From contig NZ_CP194041.2 of NCBI RefSeq assembly GCF_050870875.2, positions 2,356,001-2,420,000 on the forward strand: a DNA stretch of 64,000 bases, given 5' to 3'. The stretch's first letter is position 1, and each line of letters opens with the position of its first letter. The notes under the pieces are model-generated. The model was not told the origin of the DNA. It worked only from the letters and a program-made list of their open reading frames with translations, and searched no databases. The position numbers and the translations under genes are program-made. This DNA is from Agarivorans sp050870875. Its GTDB lineage: Bacteria > Pseudomonadota > Gammaproteobacteria > Enterobacterales > Celerinatantimonadaceae. This document shows, one piece after another, positions 1 to 8,824 of this stretch.

Positions 1-414
1 ACCACTGCTGATAAACAAGCGGATCGCCTTTACCGACCATTTAATCTTATTGGAACCACTGGTACCGATGATGCGCATAAAACTCGCTATTATCGTAGCA
101 GTAGCGGTACTTTTGGGCACATTACTCCATTTCACAGTCCTCATAATGTTGGCCGGGAACCTGCTCGTAAACATGCCGATTACCACATGGAAAATGTAAA
201 CGGTCGATTGCATGAATATATAGGCGACAAATTGATACATCCTTCGAGAAACCCCTTTGTTCCGATTACTGATGATACTCAAAGAGGGCAGCATCATGCC
301 CAAGTTGCTCATTTCGATTATATTAAACATCATGGGCGGAGAGACAGTGTTATCTATCGGCATAATCCGATGCCAAATATCCGAGCTGAACCTAAGGACT
401 ATCAACAGGGCTAG
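1..414 (+). CDS. 3' end of an unidentified His-rich protein (partial)
   Basis: The frame is open from the first base of the window to a TAG at 412-414, so this is the C-terminal ~137 residues of a longer protein whose start lies upstream. A Met at 187 is internal and probably not a start. The fragment is unusually rich in histidine (14 in about 137 residues), with one HH pair near the middle and one near the end, and also in Arg and Tyr. No signal peptide, membrane segment or familiar motif is visible. I do not recognise the family. A nuclease or metal-binding C-terminal domain would fit the composition, but that is a guess. It is followed by a 1.2 kb non-coding stretch. Confidence 0.6.
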   Translation, partial: TTADKQADRLYRPFNLIGTTGTDDAHKTRYYRSSSGTFGHITPFHSPHNVGREPARKHADYHMENVNGRLHEYIGDKLIHPSRNPFVPITDDTQRGQHHAQVAHFDYIKHHGRRDSVIYRHNPMPNIRAEPKDYQQG

Positions 415-619
415 TGGCTGATAAAACCCGCGAAATCTGGCATTTGTACAAATTGTGATAAATTAACATGGAACAATTAGTGTCTGTGAGTCACCGCAGA
501 GTATCGGAAGGAATAGGTTCTATTTCTAAATTTTAGGCGTTTAATCGATGTTTGTCAGTGAAGATACTGATAGGTTTTGAAGCTTGATTTTCATAAAACA
601 TACGGAACCATGGAACGCT

Positions 620-658
620 ACGGGTTTAGTGTTTTTATTGAAAAAATACTAAACCCGT
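620..658. repeat. Long perfect hairpin (17-bp stem)
   Basis: ACGGGTTTAGT at 620-630 pairs with ACTAAACCCGT at 648-658. The stem continues inward through G631-T647 (wobble) and five T-A pairs to a 5-base loop (637-641). Neither strand has a clear U-run immediately after the stem, so it is not a textbook intrinsic terminator, although it could end transcription of the upstream gene. Confidence 0.7.
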
Positions 659-1485
659 AAATCTCTTGCTCTTAAAATATAAATCAAACTACTCCAAGGC
701 ATCCCTTTATTCCCCTCTGCTGATATTCTATTTTTTAGTAACATCTGTTAACTTATTTCTTGATGGCATAACAAACAACTAAAATTTATATTTAGAGATT
801 TTTGGCTTCGTGGTTAATTATTTTTATTGCTCCGCCGATAGATTTTTGCATGTGATTATCGGTCTAATTTTATTCTAGATTCATGCGCGGGTTTGTTTTT
901 TATAAAACAAGTTTCTTTTTTTTAAAACGTTGGTTTGTTTTTATATGGTTATGTATATAGCAGGCGGTTCTTTCTGGTTTAGGATTGCGTTATCGCTGGT
1001 ATTTATGAATGACAAGCTTAGTTTTATCCTTTAAGTTTTTATTCTATTTAAATTTCATTTATGGCTGTTGGTATAAGGCCTGTCGTCCAATTCACTTCCA
1101 GATAAGCGCTAGTTTTAATCCACTCTTATATGATCTATGTAAGTCCTTCACTTTGTATCTTGGAATCATTTAATCGCGCAGTTTTCTGTAATCATCGAAA
1201 AGTTAAGATGAACCATAAGTGTTTGATGAGCTAAAAATTCCGTTTTTCGCAATACTTACGTCGGATAAGTTCATCTAATCGAGTTTTGAGTATGATAGGT
1301 ATTTGTTGCTAGCACTCTGCTGTCAGTACAAAATTAGAAATTATTTACTCGGTAAATACCTGTTCTAAGAGCGAATTTGGAATAGCTTCAGTTTTTCGGT
1401 TTAGTTGTCATAGTTGTACTAAATTTAAAGTGTTGTTTTATTACCACAAATAAAAATAACCATAATTGTCTATTTTGTCAAAATA

Positions 1486-1510
1486 GTTTCTTATTGAAAC
1501 GTTGTTCTAA
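1486..1510. promoter_or_regulatory. Candidate operator upstream of the pectinesterase gene
   Basis: GTTTC (1486-1490) and GAAAC (1496-1500) form an inverted repeat with a 5-base spacer. The overlapping stretch from 1493 (ATTGAAAC, then GTTGTTCTAA) partly resembles the KdgR box of pectinolytic enterobacteria (GAAA, six bases, TTTCA); its right half is a poor match. It lies about 150 bp before the gene start. Regulation by a KdgR-type repressor is an inference from the gene's function plus this partial match. Confidence 0.3.
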
Positions 1511-1658
1511 AAATATTTGATCAGATTCAAAAAATATACAAAAAATCGTTTTAAATTAAATCGTGGATCACATAGTTGTCTGAGTAAATATTTTTTTAAG
1601 GTGCTTCCATATATTGTATTTGTATTGCTAAATGCAACTCATCGATAAGGAAATATTA

Positions 1659-4160
1659 ATGAACAAAAGATTTGTACTCTCTGTTTTAGCTGCATCTATC
1701 GGCCTTGCCGGTTGTGGTAGTGACGACGATAGCGCCAGCCGTATCGTGGTTGAGCCTGCTGTTGATAATTGTAAAGATATGGATAATTTATATTTTTGTG
1801 ACGGCTTCTCAACGGATAACATGGCAACTAATTGGAAAGTATTGGCGGTTGAGGGAGCAAATGATGGTACCGCAGCCGGTACATTTGATATCCCAGCGAA
1901 CAAAGGCTATTTACGTTATAACGCAGGTGGTAAGGGGGGGGAGATCCTACTTGCTAGTGATGCTGCAATGGCTGATGTTCCATCAGGTAACTATTTTGTG
2001 GAAGCGAAAATTCGTCCTCGTCAAAATGGTACCACAGCCAATAAACAAATTTTCTTAATGGGCCGTTACGACAGCGAAGGCAACTGGTTTGGCGGTGGCT
2101 TGAATGTGCAAAACTCTCCTTCGAGTACTCAAGTTGAAGCGGTTATAAGTACCGACGGATCGATTAGCCGGCCAGTACAGTCTAAAAGACCGATTGCCTT
2201 AGGAACTAGAAATACTGACAGTGAAACCTTTGAAGACGGTACTTGGTATGTGACTCGATTTGAAATGATCGACAATCATCTTAGCGTATATTTGGACGGT
2301 GAGTTTATCGGTACAACCGATAGTGATAAGTATCAGTCTACTGGTAAGTTTGGTCTCTTTACGAATAACCGCGCCTTTGAAATCGATTATATTAAGGTAG
2401 GTGACCCAACAATCAAACCAGTACAATTGACTTTAGATTATATGTCGACAGCTTGGGAGAACGCCGTTGCAGGGGGAGACCCGTTGGTGGTTAATGTTAC
2501 AGCTGTACAAAGCGATGGAACTACCGAAGATACTTATGAGGTTTCGTCTAGTGACGAAGATGTTGTGCTGGTAAACGAAGTCAATGGTCAGGTGACCATT
2601 GAGCCTATGGCCGAAGGTACTGCGGTGATTACCTTTATCTCAGGTTCGGATGCTGATTTAACCAAGTCTATTGCAGTGACCGTTAATCGCGCATTTGTAA
2701 TGCCAACAGCTGATTATGGTGATTTGAGTGGTAAATTGATGCCAGCAATCGATAGCACGGAGCAATTTATTGATGGCCAACTTTCTATCACTTTTGATGA
2801 TGATATAACTTTAGGTGAGATTGGCGAAATCCGTATTTATAAAAACGGTACAACCACTGATCCCGTCGACACGATTAAAGCAATGAATGAGCTGAATGTT
2901 CTTGGTTACGAGGGACAGGATAAACGCCGAGTGGTTAACTTTAATCCTTTAAGTGTGGGTGACGATGGTAAGACTTTAAAGATCGCATTGCACGACGGCG
3001 TACTCGATTACGGCACAAGCTATTATGTGGTAATTGGCGAAGGGCTGGTTAAAGGCTCTAAATTGAACGGAAATAACTTTGTCGGCCTCGGCGCGAATAG
3101 TAATTGGAAGTTCACAACAAAGAGTGCTCCTGCAACTGGTGCAGATGTCACAGTCGGTCCTACTGGTCAGTTTGCCTCTGTTCAAGGGGCGTTAACTTAC
3201 TTAATGAAGAACGTCGATAAGAATGCAGCCAAAACAGTTACCGTTCAAGAAGGGACCTATGAAGGGCTATTGTTCCTCCGCAGCGTGAATAATGTCACTA
3301 TCAAAGGTGCTGGTAAAGACAAGACTTTCATTCAATACGATAACTATGACACCTTAAACGGCGGTGGTGGTAAGAGCTCTGCAGGCACTTCTTCAGCCGA
3401 AGGTGGACGTGCGGTATTCTTGGTCGAAACCGTGGATAATCTCGTGCTGGAAGATCTTACTCTGAAGAATACCCATGTACGCTCAAGTGCATACTCTAAC
3501 CAAGCTGAAACCATTTACTTCAATAGTCCATACCGTTTAATCGCGAAAAACGCTAACTTTATTAGTGAGCAAGACACATTGTTATTGAAGGGATACACTT
3601 GGTTCTACAATACGCTGGTGGCTGGTAATGTCGATTTTATTTGGGGTTACAGTGTCGCTTCTGTGTTTGAAAATAGCGAAATCCGTACTTTAGGGGATTC
3701 AAAATCTGGCGTTGAGGTCGAAACCTCGGGTGGTTACGTATTACAGGCTCGTACGGCAAATGAAGGCGATCCTGGATTTGTATTTATTAATAGTAAATTT
3801 ACCAGTGGCGTAGGCCCTGTTGGTAATACTGTGAAAGATGGTTCAACCTATTTTGCACGGAGTAGCGGTAAATCGAATGCCTACGATAATGTAGTCTTGA
3901 TTAACAGCCAAGTAGGTCCACATATCGCAGATATTGGGTGGGCAGGTAAAGATGTGAACGGTCAACCTGCGCCGAAACCAGCATCAGCAACATCTGGCTG
4001 GAGAGAGTACGCAAGTCAGGATCTGACAGGTAATGCACTTGATGTAACAAAACGCGAAAGTGGTATTGTGCTGAGTGCTGAAGAAGCGGCACCTTATTTA
4101 ACTCGTGATAAAGTATTTGCTAGCTATAACGATGGATCTGGTTGGAAACCTCAACCTTAA
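1659..4160 (+). CDS. Pectinesterase (carbohydrate esterase family 8), surface lipoprotein
   Basis: Predicted to remove methyl esters from pectin, opening it to lyases. The protein has 833 residues. I chose ATG 1659 because TAAGGA lies just upstream and the product then begins with a lipoprotein signal peptide ending LAGC (Cys19), followed by an acidic DDD stretch. After the signal comes a concanavalin/LamG-like region (about 45-255), an Ig-like (BIG-type) region with a further beta-rich linker (about 260-500), then the C-terminal CE8 beta-helix. The CE8 signature residues are present: QDT with Asp639, VDFIWG with Asp659, and Arg698 in QAR; the two Asp are spaced about as in Dickeya PemA. It is much longer than catalytic-domain-only PemA (about 350 residues). 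The lipoprotein form recalls PemB. It stands alone before a strong terminator. Confidence 0.9.
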   Translation: MNKRFVLSVLAASIGLAGCGSDDDSASRIVVEPAVDNCKDMDNLYFCDGFSTDNMATNWKVLAVEGANDGTAAGTFDIPANKGYLRYNAGGKGGEILLASDAAMADVPSGNYFVEAKIRPRQNGTTANKQIFLMGRYDSEGNWFGGGLNVQNSPSSTQVEAVISTDGSISRPVQSKRPIALGTRNTDSETFEDGTWYVTRFEMIDNHLSVYLDGEFIGTTDSDKYQSTGKFGLFTNNRAFEIDYIKVGDPTIKPVQLTLDYMSTAWENAVAGGDPLVVNVTAVQSDGTTEDTYEVSSSDEDVVLVNEVNGQVTIEPMAEGTAVITFISGSDADLTKSIAVTVNRAFVMPTADYGDLSGKLMPAIDSTEQFIDGQLSITFDDDITLGEIGEIRIYKNGTTTDPVDTIKAMNELNVLGYEGQDKRRVVNFNPLSVGDDGKTLKIALHDGVLDYGTSYYVVIGEGLVKGSKLNGNNFVGLGANSNWKFTTKSAPATGADVTVGPTGQFASVQGALTYLMKNVDKNAAKTVTVQEGTYEGLLFLRSVNNVTIKGAGKDKTFIQYDNYDTLNGGGGKSSAGTSSAEGGRAVFLVETVDNLVLEDLTLKNTHVRSSAYSNQAETIYFNSPYRLIAKNANFISEQDTLLLKGYTWFYNTLVAGNVDFIWGYSVASVFENSEIRTLGDSKSGVEVETSGGYVLQARTANEGDPGFVFINSKFTSGVGPVGNTVKDGSTYFARSSGKSNAYDNVVLINSQVGPHIADIGWAGKDVNGQPAPKPASATSGWREYASQDLTGNALDVTKRESGIVLSAEEAAPYLTRDKVFASYNDGSGWKPQP

Positions 4161-4193
4161 GCTAAGTTGATTGAGAGGAAGATAATGTTGTTT

Positions 4194-4221
4194 GCCTCCG
4201 GCTTGTCCGGAGGCTTTTTTT
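4194..4221 (+). terminator. Intrinsic terminator of the pectinesterase gene
   Basis: GCCTCCGG (4194-4201), a 5-base loop, CCGGAGGC (4207-4214), then a run of T. Lies 33 bp after the stop codon. Confidence 0.92.
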
Positions 4222-4231
4222 GTCTGGCTCG

Positions 4232-5080
4232 TTATACAATTTGTTGCTCTAGGCTGTGGGATTGTTTTGGCTCTAAGTCGATGGTTGTTTGGGTGAGGGC
4301 TGTTTCGATACAGATAAACTGTGTTGAGTACTGTTGGATGTCGACCATATTGCTTGCCAGTTCAGTGCCTGGATTCCAGACCACGACCGAATTATGACCG
4401 CGGTGATGAATGTTGACCAAACCGTAAGATGAGTCGAGTCGAGTCGTTGCTTCTGGCTGTAAATAAATTCGGTCGGTTCGGGGTGCTAAAGAGAATGGTT
4501 CTGTGACCGTAACATTTTGGCGAGTGACTGAATCAAAATAATGATCGCCCAAACCAGTAATCTGTAGTTTAGCCACATCTGCGCAAAAATAGCTGTGTAG
4601 CGCGCCATTAAAACTAAATATTTGCTCGCTGTTATTGGTCGTTGTTAATTGAATACTGGCTTGTTGATTCAGAACATACTCACACTTCAAGTCGATAAGG
4701 GGATCTAAACGGCTATTCAAACGGAATATTAGTTTACATTGTTGTTCAGTGGTGTCTATTTCTTCCAGGTGCCAGTCATTGATCCTTGCATATCCGTGCC
4801 CCGGCAGACTTGGATTTGAATCGCCAAAACTAGGCCAGCAAATGGGCACGCCACCACGAATAGCGCTACCAGGCTCGAACTTAGTGATTGGACTGAGCCA
4901 GAGTTTTTCTTGTCCAAGATTTGGACGAAAACTAAGTAATTGTGCTCCTTGCTGGGAAATGAGCGCTTTCACCTTAGGATGGTCAACCCAATAAAATAAC
5001 ATCCCAGCGGTGTTCATGACTTCGAAGACGGCATTATCGATTTGTTTTACAACCTGTAAGTTCAATCGTTCAAGAATCAT
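4232..5080 (-). CDS. yeaD: D-hexose-6-phosphate mutarotase (glucose-6-phosphate 1-epimerase)
   Basis: Member of the aldose 1-epimerase superfamily, YeaD type, which interconverts alpha and beta anomers of glucose-6-phosphate in the cytoplasm. The 282-residue length fits the family (E. coli about 294). Recognisable family stretches are RGGVPICWPSFG near residue 78, HGYAR near residue 95 and the VVVWNPG segment near residue 230. The ATG at 5080 is preceded by GGGGAG at a good distance. It lies directly downstream of gapA as in E. coli, but a strong terminator separates the two, so it must either read through or use its own promoter in the short gap. Confidence 0.92.
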   Translation of the reverse strand: MILERLNLQVVKQIDNAVFEVMNTAGMLFYWVDHPKVKALISQQGAQLLSFRPNLGQEKLWLSPITKFEPGSAIRGGVPICWPSFGDSNPSLPGHGYARINDWHLEEIDTTEQQCKLIFRLNSRLDPLIDLKCEYVLNQQASIQLTTTNNSEQIFSFNGALHSYFCADVAKLQITGLGDHYFDSVTRQNVTVTEPFSLAPRTDRIYLQPEATTRLDSSYGLVNIHHRGHNSVVVWNPGTELASNMVDIQQYSTQFICIETALTQTTIDLEPKQSHSLEQQIV

Positions 5081-5093
5081 TATTTGTTCTCCC

Positions 5094-5120
5094 CAAAAAA
5101 AAAGCGACCCGAAGGGTCGC
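5094..5120 (-). terminator. Intrinsic terminator of gapA
   Basis: On the minus strand GCGACCC, TTC loop, GGGTCGC (5120-5104) is followed by a run of ten T (5103-5094). It lies between gapA and yeaD. Confidence 0.92.
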
Positions 5121-5143
5121 CTTTGAAAATTTAGTTACAGTTC

Positions 5144-6139
5144 TTATTTTGAAATGTGAGTAATTAAATCAAGAACTTTGTTTGAGTAACCGATTTCGTT
5201 ATCGTACCAAGATACAACTTTAACGAATTTGTCAGTTAGGGCAACACCAGCCGTTGCGTCAAATACTGAAGTCTGAGTCTCACCAATGAAGTCTTGAGAA
5301 ACAACTGCATCTTCAGTGTAACCAAGTACGCCAGCCATTTCGCCTTCAGAAGCGGCTTTCATTGCTGCACAAATTTCTTCGTAGCTTGCTGCTTCTTTAA
5401 GGTTAACTGTTAAGTCAACAACAGAAACGTTAGCAGTTGGTACGCGGAAAGCCATACCAGTTAATTTGCCGTTTAACTCAGGAAGAACAACACCTACTGC
5501 TTTCGCTGCACCAGTTGAAGAAGGGATGATGTTTTGAGAAGCACCACGGCCACCACGCCAGTCTTTCGCTGAAGGACCGTCTACAGTTTTCTGAGTTGCA
5601 GTGGTTGCGTGAACAGTGGTCATAAGACCAGATTCGATGCCCCACTTGTCGTTTAATACTTTAGCAATCGGTGCTAAACAGTTGGTTGTACAAGAAGCGT
5701 TAGAAACGATGTCTTGGCCAGCGTAAGACTCTTGGTTTACGCCCATTACGAACATAGGCGTTGCGTCTTTAGAAGGACCAGTTAAAACTACTTTTTTCGC
5801 ACCAGCGGTGATGTGTTTACGAGCAGTTTCGTCAGTTAGGAAGATACCAGTTGCTTCAGCAACTACATCAACACCAATTGCGTCCCATTTAAGATCTTCA
5901 GGGTTACGCTCTGCAGTTACACGAACAACATTACCGTTTACGACTAGGTTACCGTCAACGACTTCTACGCTACCGTTGAAACGGCCGTGAGTTGAATCGT
6001 ATTTTAGCATGTAAGCCATGTAATCAACGTCGATTAAATCGTTGATGCCTACAACTTCAAGGTTGCTGCGCTCAACAGAAGCACGGAATACGAAACGTCC
6101 AATACGGCCAAAACCGTTAATACCAACTTTAATTGTCAT
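5144..6139 (-). CDS. gapA: Glyceraldehyde-3-phosphate dehydrogenase, type I
   Basis: Catalyses the NAD-dependent oxidation and phosphorylation of glyceraldehyde-3-phosphate in glycolysis. The 331 residues are full length. The Rossmann motif NGFGRIGR is at 8-15, the catalytic SNASCTTNC places the nucleophile at Cys150, and the C-terminal WYDNEIGYS is intact. The start ATG at 6139 has AGG about 10 bases upstream. It is transcribed away from malQ across a 317-bp intergenic region holding two palindromes, and ends at its own terminator. Codon choice looks strongly biased, as expected of a highly expressed gene. Confidence 0.98.
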   Translation of the reverse strand: MTIKVGINGFGRIGRFVFRASVERSNLEVVGINDLIDVDYMAYMLKYDSTHGRFNGSVEVVDGNLVVNGNVVRVTAERNPEDLKWDAIGVDVVAEATGIFLTDETARKHITAGAKKVVLTGPSKDATPMFVMGVNQESYAGQDIVSNASCTTNCLAPIAKVLNDKWGIESGLMTTVHATTATQKTVDGPSAKDWRGGRGASQNIIPSSTGAAKAVGVVLPELNGKLTGMAFRVPTANVSVVDLTVNLKEAASYEEICAAMKAASEGEMAGVLGYTEDAVVSQDFIGETQTSVFDATAGVALTDKFVKVVSWYDNEIGYSNKVLDLITHISK

Positions 6140-6456
6140 AGTGATACCTAATGTTCCTAGTTGTTAGAAGATGTATAATTTGGTTGTAAACTTACAACAT
6201 TCTGAAATTTCTTCAAGTCGAATCGACAATTAATTTGCGCGATATCAATTAATGATTTAAAAATGACCAAGCCTACTTTCCAAATAGGAAGTATTGGGTG
6301 AGTCGTTAAAAAAAACAACCTAAATAGCCTAATCTCAGATAAAATAAATAAAGCGAATGTTGTGCTAGATCGATAAATCGAGCTTTAGGATGAGTACAAT
6401 ACAGACGCAAAAAAATAATAATTAGTTAGATACAAAGCAATAACTTGGGAAATGTT
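6140..6456. promoter_or_regulatory. Divergent gapA/malQ control region
   Basis: A 317-bp gap with no gene. A palindrome GTTGTAA-AC-TTACAAC lies at 6183-6198, just upstream of a TATACA element (minus strand, 6177-6172) that could be the gapA -10 box. A second palindrome GTCGA-A-TCGAC is near 6218-6228. On the malQ side, TCGAT-AA-ATCGA (6369-6380) precedes a TACAAT -10-like element at 6395-6400. No good -35 hexamer accompanies either -10, which suggests activator dependence. The palindrome spacing does not fit the HexR consensus known for gapA in related bacteria. Confidence 0.45.
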
Positions 6457-8652
6457 ATGTCAGATCAAATCATTGAACAGTTGGTAAAGCTTCGCGGCAT
6501 AGAAACCAACTACGTTGACGCTTGGGGGAATCCGACTCAGGTCGTGCCTGAAAGCAAAGTAAAATTATTAAAAGCACTGGGTTACCCTGTAGATGATGCA
6601 GAGCAATTAGCGCAAAGGTATGAAGAGGATGTATTAAATTACTGGCAGCAGCTTATGCCTACCGTTAAAGTCGTGCGAGTAGCACAGCAATACCCTCTAG
6701 AGATTAGAGTTCCAATTGAGTTGGCTAACAAAACCTTTAGTTGGAAACTAGAAACGGAACAAGGTGAGGCGTTTAAAGGCCAAGTTGTCCCCGTGGATGG
6801 TGAACTAGTTGAAGCGCATGCGATTCACGATGTTGAGTATCAGACTTACATCGTTCTTTTAACGATTGAGCTTCCGATTGGATATCACCATTTGAGTTTG
6901 TCGTTGCAAGGAGGGCGCAAAGTTCTTGCTGAAACTCGTTATATCGTTGCGCCCCAAGCGGCTTATATTCAACCAGAAATTGCTTCAGGGAAAAAAATAT
7001 GGGGGCCAAGCGTCCAGTTATATTGTTTACGTAGTGAAACAAACTGGGGTATTGGTGATTTTTCTGATCTCAAATTGTTAGTGAAAAACATCGCAGCTAG
7101 TGGTGGTGACTTTGTTGGATTAAATCCTATCCATTCTCTTTATCCAGCCAACCCTGAGGCTGCAAGCCCCTATAGTCCCTCTTCTCGTCGCTGGCTAAAC
7201 ATCGTTTATATCGATGTAGAGGCGATTGCTGAGTTTGCAAACTCAGAGGCAGTGGCTTTGGTCGAGAGTTCGGTTTTCCAGAATCGTTTACAGCAACTTC
7301 GTAAAAGTGAATGGGTTGATTACACTGGTGTTACCGAAGCGAAACTTGAAGCTTTGAGATTGGTTTTTAAACAATTTCAAACCATTCAAAAAGGTCGTAG
7401 TAAAAGGGCAAATGCATTTCGGTCTTTCATTAAGGAAGGTGGCGAAAGTTTAGCCGCTCAAGCCACCTATGACGCCTTGCAGGAACATTTGTATAATAAT
7501 ATCGGTAATGCCTGGGGTTGGCAGGCTTGGCCAGATGAATATAAAGAGTATCACTTGCCAGGTGTCGCTCAGTGGGTGAGCGAAAATCAATATGCAGTGG
7601 ATTTTTATCTATGGCTGCAATGGTTAGCTGATGAGCAACTTGCCGAAGTTGATGCTGTGGCGAAGGCTTCGGGAATGGTGATGGGACTTTACCGCGATTT
7701 AGCCGTTGGTGTGAGTGAGGGAAGTGTTGAAATTTGGGCAAACGGTGATCTATATAGCTTAGATGCTAGTGTTGGCGCGCCACCCGATATCCTTGGACCT
7801 TTGGGGCAAAAATGGGGTCTTCCCCCTATGGATCCAGCAGTGCTCGAAGCACAAGCTTATCAACCCATGATTGACCTATTCCGTTCTAATATGCGCTCCT
7901 GTGGATCTTTACGTATCGATCATGCAATGGCTTTATTGCGACTTTGGTTGGTGCCTGTAGAAGATTCTGCCGATAAGGGTGCATATATTTATTATCCGAT
8001 CCAAGATCTGTTAGGTATTCTTGCCTTAGAAAGTCACCGTAATCAATGTTTGATCATTGGTGAAGATTTGGGCACCGTTCCTGATGGAATTTTTGAAATC
8101 TTACAAGAAAATGGGGTTCACTCTTACCGAATTTTCTTCTTTGAACAAGCTGCTGATGGCGGCTATATTTCGCCGTCTCATTATCCAAGCCAAGCAATGG
8201 CCGCGGTGACCACTCATGATATGCCGACTTTACGCGGTTTCTGGCATTGTGATGATTTGGCATTAGGTCGTGAATTGGGGATTTACCCCGATGAAGCAGT
8301 GTTACAAAGTCTTTATCAAAGCCGTCATGACAACAAACAGAAGTTACTTGATTCACTGCATGGGCATCACAGTATTCCTGATTATATTTCTCGTGATGTG
8401 AATTGGGTCGGAATGGACCGTGGATTGAATTACGGTATTCAAGTTCATATGGCGAAAGGAAGTTGTAATTTACTTTCAGTTCAATTGGAAGACTGGATGG
8501 AAATGGATAAACCGGTGAATGTTCCAGGTACATCTAGCGAATATCCCAACTGGCGCCGGAAATTAACTTGGAATTTAGCGGACTTGTTTGGTAATGATGA
8601 TGTACAACATTTAATGCAGCAACTCACTGACGCTCGCCTTAAAGCCAGTTAA
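6457..8652 (+). CDS. malQ: 4-alpha-glucanotransferase (amylomaltase)
   Basis: Transfers alpha-1,4-glucan segments between maltodextrins in the cytoplasm, releasing glucose (GH77). I place the start at ATG 6457 because GGGA lies about seven bases upstream; a TTG at 6445 would add four residues. The 731 residues compare with 694 in E. coli MalQ. A beta-rich N-terminal region (about 1-175) precedes the GH77 barrel. Visible signature stretches are YSPSSRRWLN, SLRIDHAMAL with the nucleophile Asp, IIGEDLGTVP with the acid/base Glu, and TTHDMPTLRGFW. It ends at its own terminator, so it is probably transcribed separately from glgB. malP is not beside it, unlike the E. coli malPQ operon; the phosphorylase lies 54 kb away. 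Confidence 0.96.
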   Translation: MSDQIIEQLVKLRGIETNYVDAWGNPTQVVPESKVKLLKALGYPVDDAEQLAQRYEEDVLNYWQQLMPTVKVVRVAQQYPLEIRVPIELANKTFSWKLETEQGEAFKGQVVPVDGELVEAHAIHDVEYQTYIVLLTIELPIGYHHLSLSLQGGRKVLAETRYIVAPQAAYIQPEIASGKKIWGPSVQLYCLRSETNWGIGDFSDLKLLVKNIAASGGDFVGLNPIHSLYPANPEAASPYSPSSRRWLNIVYIDVEAIAEFANSEAVALVESSVFQNRLQQLRKSEWVDYTGVTEAKLEALRLVFKQFQTIQKGRSKRANAFRSFIKEGGESLAAQATYDALQEHLYNNIGNAWGWQAWPDEYKEYHLPGVAQWVSENQYAVDFYLWLQWLADEQLAEVDAVAKASGMVMGLYRDLAVGVSEGSVEIWANGDLYSLDASVGAPPDILGPLGQKWGLPPMDPAVLEAQAYQPMIDLFRSNMRSCGSLRIDHAMALLRLWLVPVEDSADKGAYIYYPIQDLLGILALESHRNQCLIIGEDLGTVPDGIFEILQENGVHSYRIFFFEQAADGGYISPSHYPSQAMAAVTTHDMPTLRGFWHCDDLALGRELGIYPDEAVLQSLYQSRHDNKQKLLDSLHGHHSIPDYISRDVNWVGMDRGLNYGIQVHMAKGSCNLLSVQLEDWMEMDKPVNVPGTSSEYPNWRRKLTWNLADLFGNDDVQHLMQQLTDARLKAS

Positions 8653-8672
8653 GTTTTGTGTTATATATCATC

Positions 8673-8700
8673 AAGCGCTCTTTGGAGCGCTTTTTTTTTT
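8673..8700 (+). terminator. Intrinsic terminator of malQ
   Basis: AAGCGCTC (8673-8680), TTTG loop, GAGCGCTT (8685-8692), then a T run to 8700. Confidence 0.93.
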
Positions 8701-8824
8701 GCTTATGAAAATGCTTTCGATCTCACTTTAGTGGTCATTTATGCAGAAAAGCAAGGTGACTTGCGCTAACCTAAGCTTAACTTAGTAAATTGTCATATTC
8801 TCAGGATCTTAAGGTGAGTAAATA

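Larger units (their letters stand above)
415..1658. other. Long AT-rich non-coding stretch upstream of the pectinesterase gene
   Basis: About 1.2 kb without a convincing coding region on either strand. It is markedly AT-rich compared with the flanking housekeeping genes. It holds a long hairpin at 620-658, a smaller AT inverted repeat at 893-910 (TTGTTTT / AAAACAA), near-identical GTTTGTTTTT tracts near 891 and 932, and a candidate operator at 1486-1510. It probably contains the promoter and regulatory region of the downstream pectinesterase gene. A small RNA or a decayed gene cannot be excluded. Confidence 0.5.

Noticed and set aside
921..940. TTTAAAACGTTGGTTTG as a second KdgR-like site
   Set aside because: The spacing between halves is one base too long and the match is poor in an AT-rich background.
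1628..1903. Open frame opposite the start of the pectinesterase gene
   Set aside because: It mirrors a well-supported coding sequence and has no ribosome site or motif.
6183..6198. HexR site upstream of gapA
   Set aside because: HexR sites need seven bases between TGTA and TACA; here there are four. Kept only as an unassigned palindrome.
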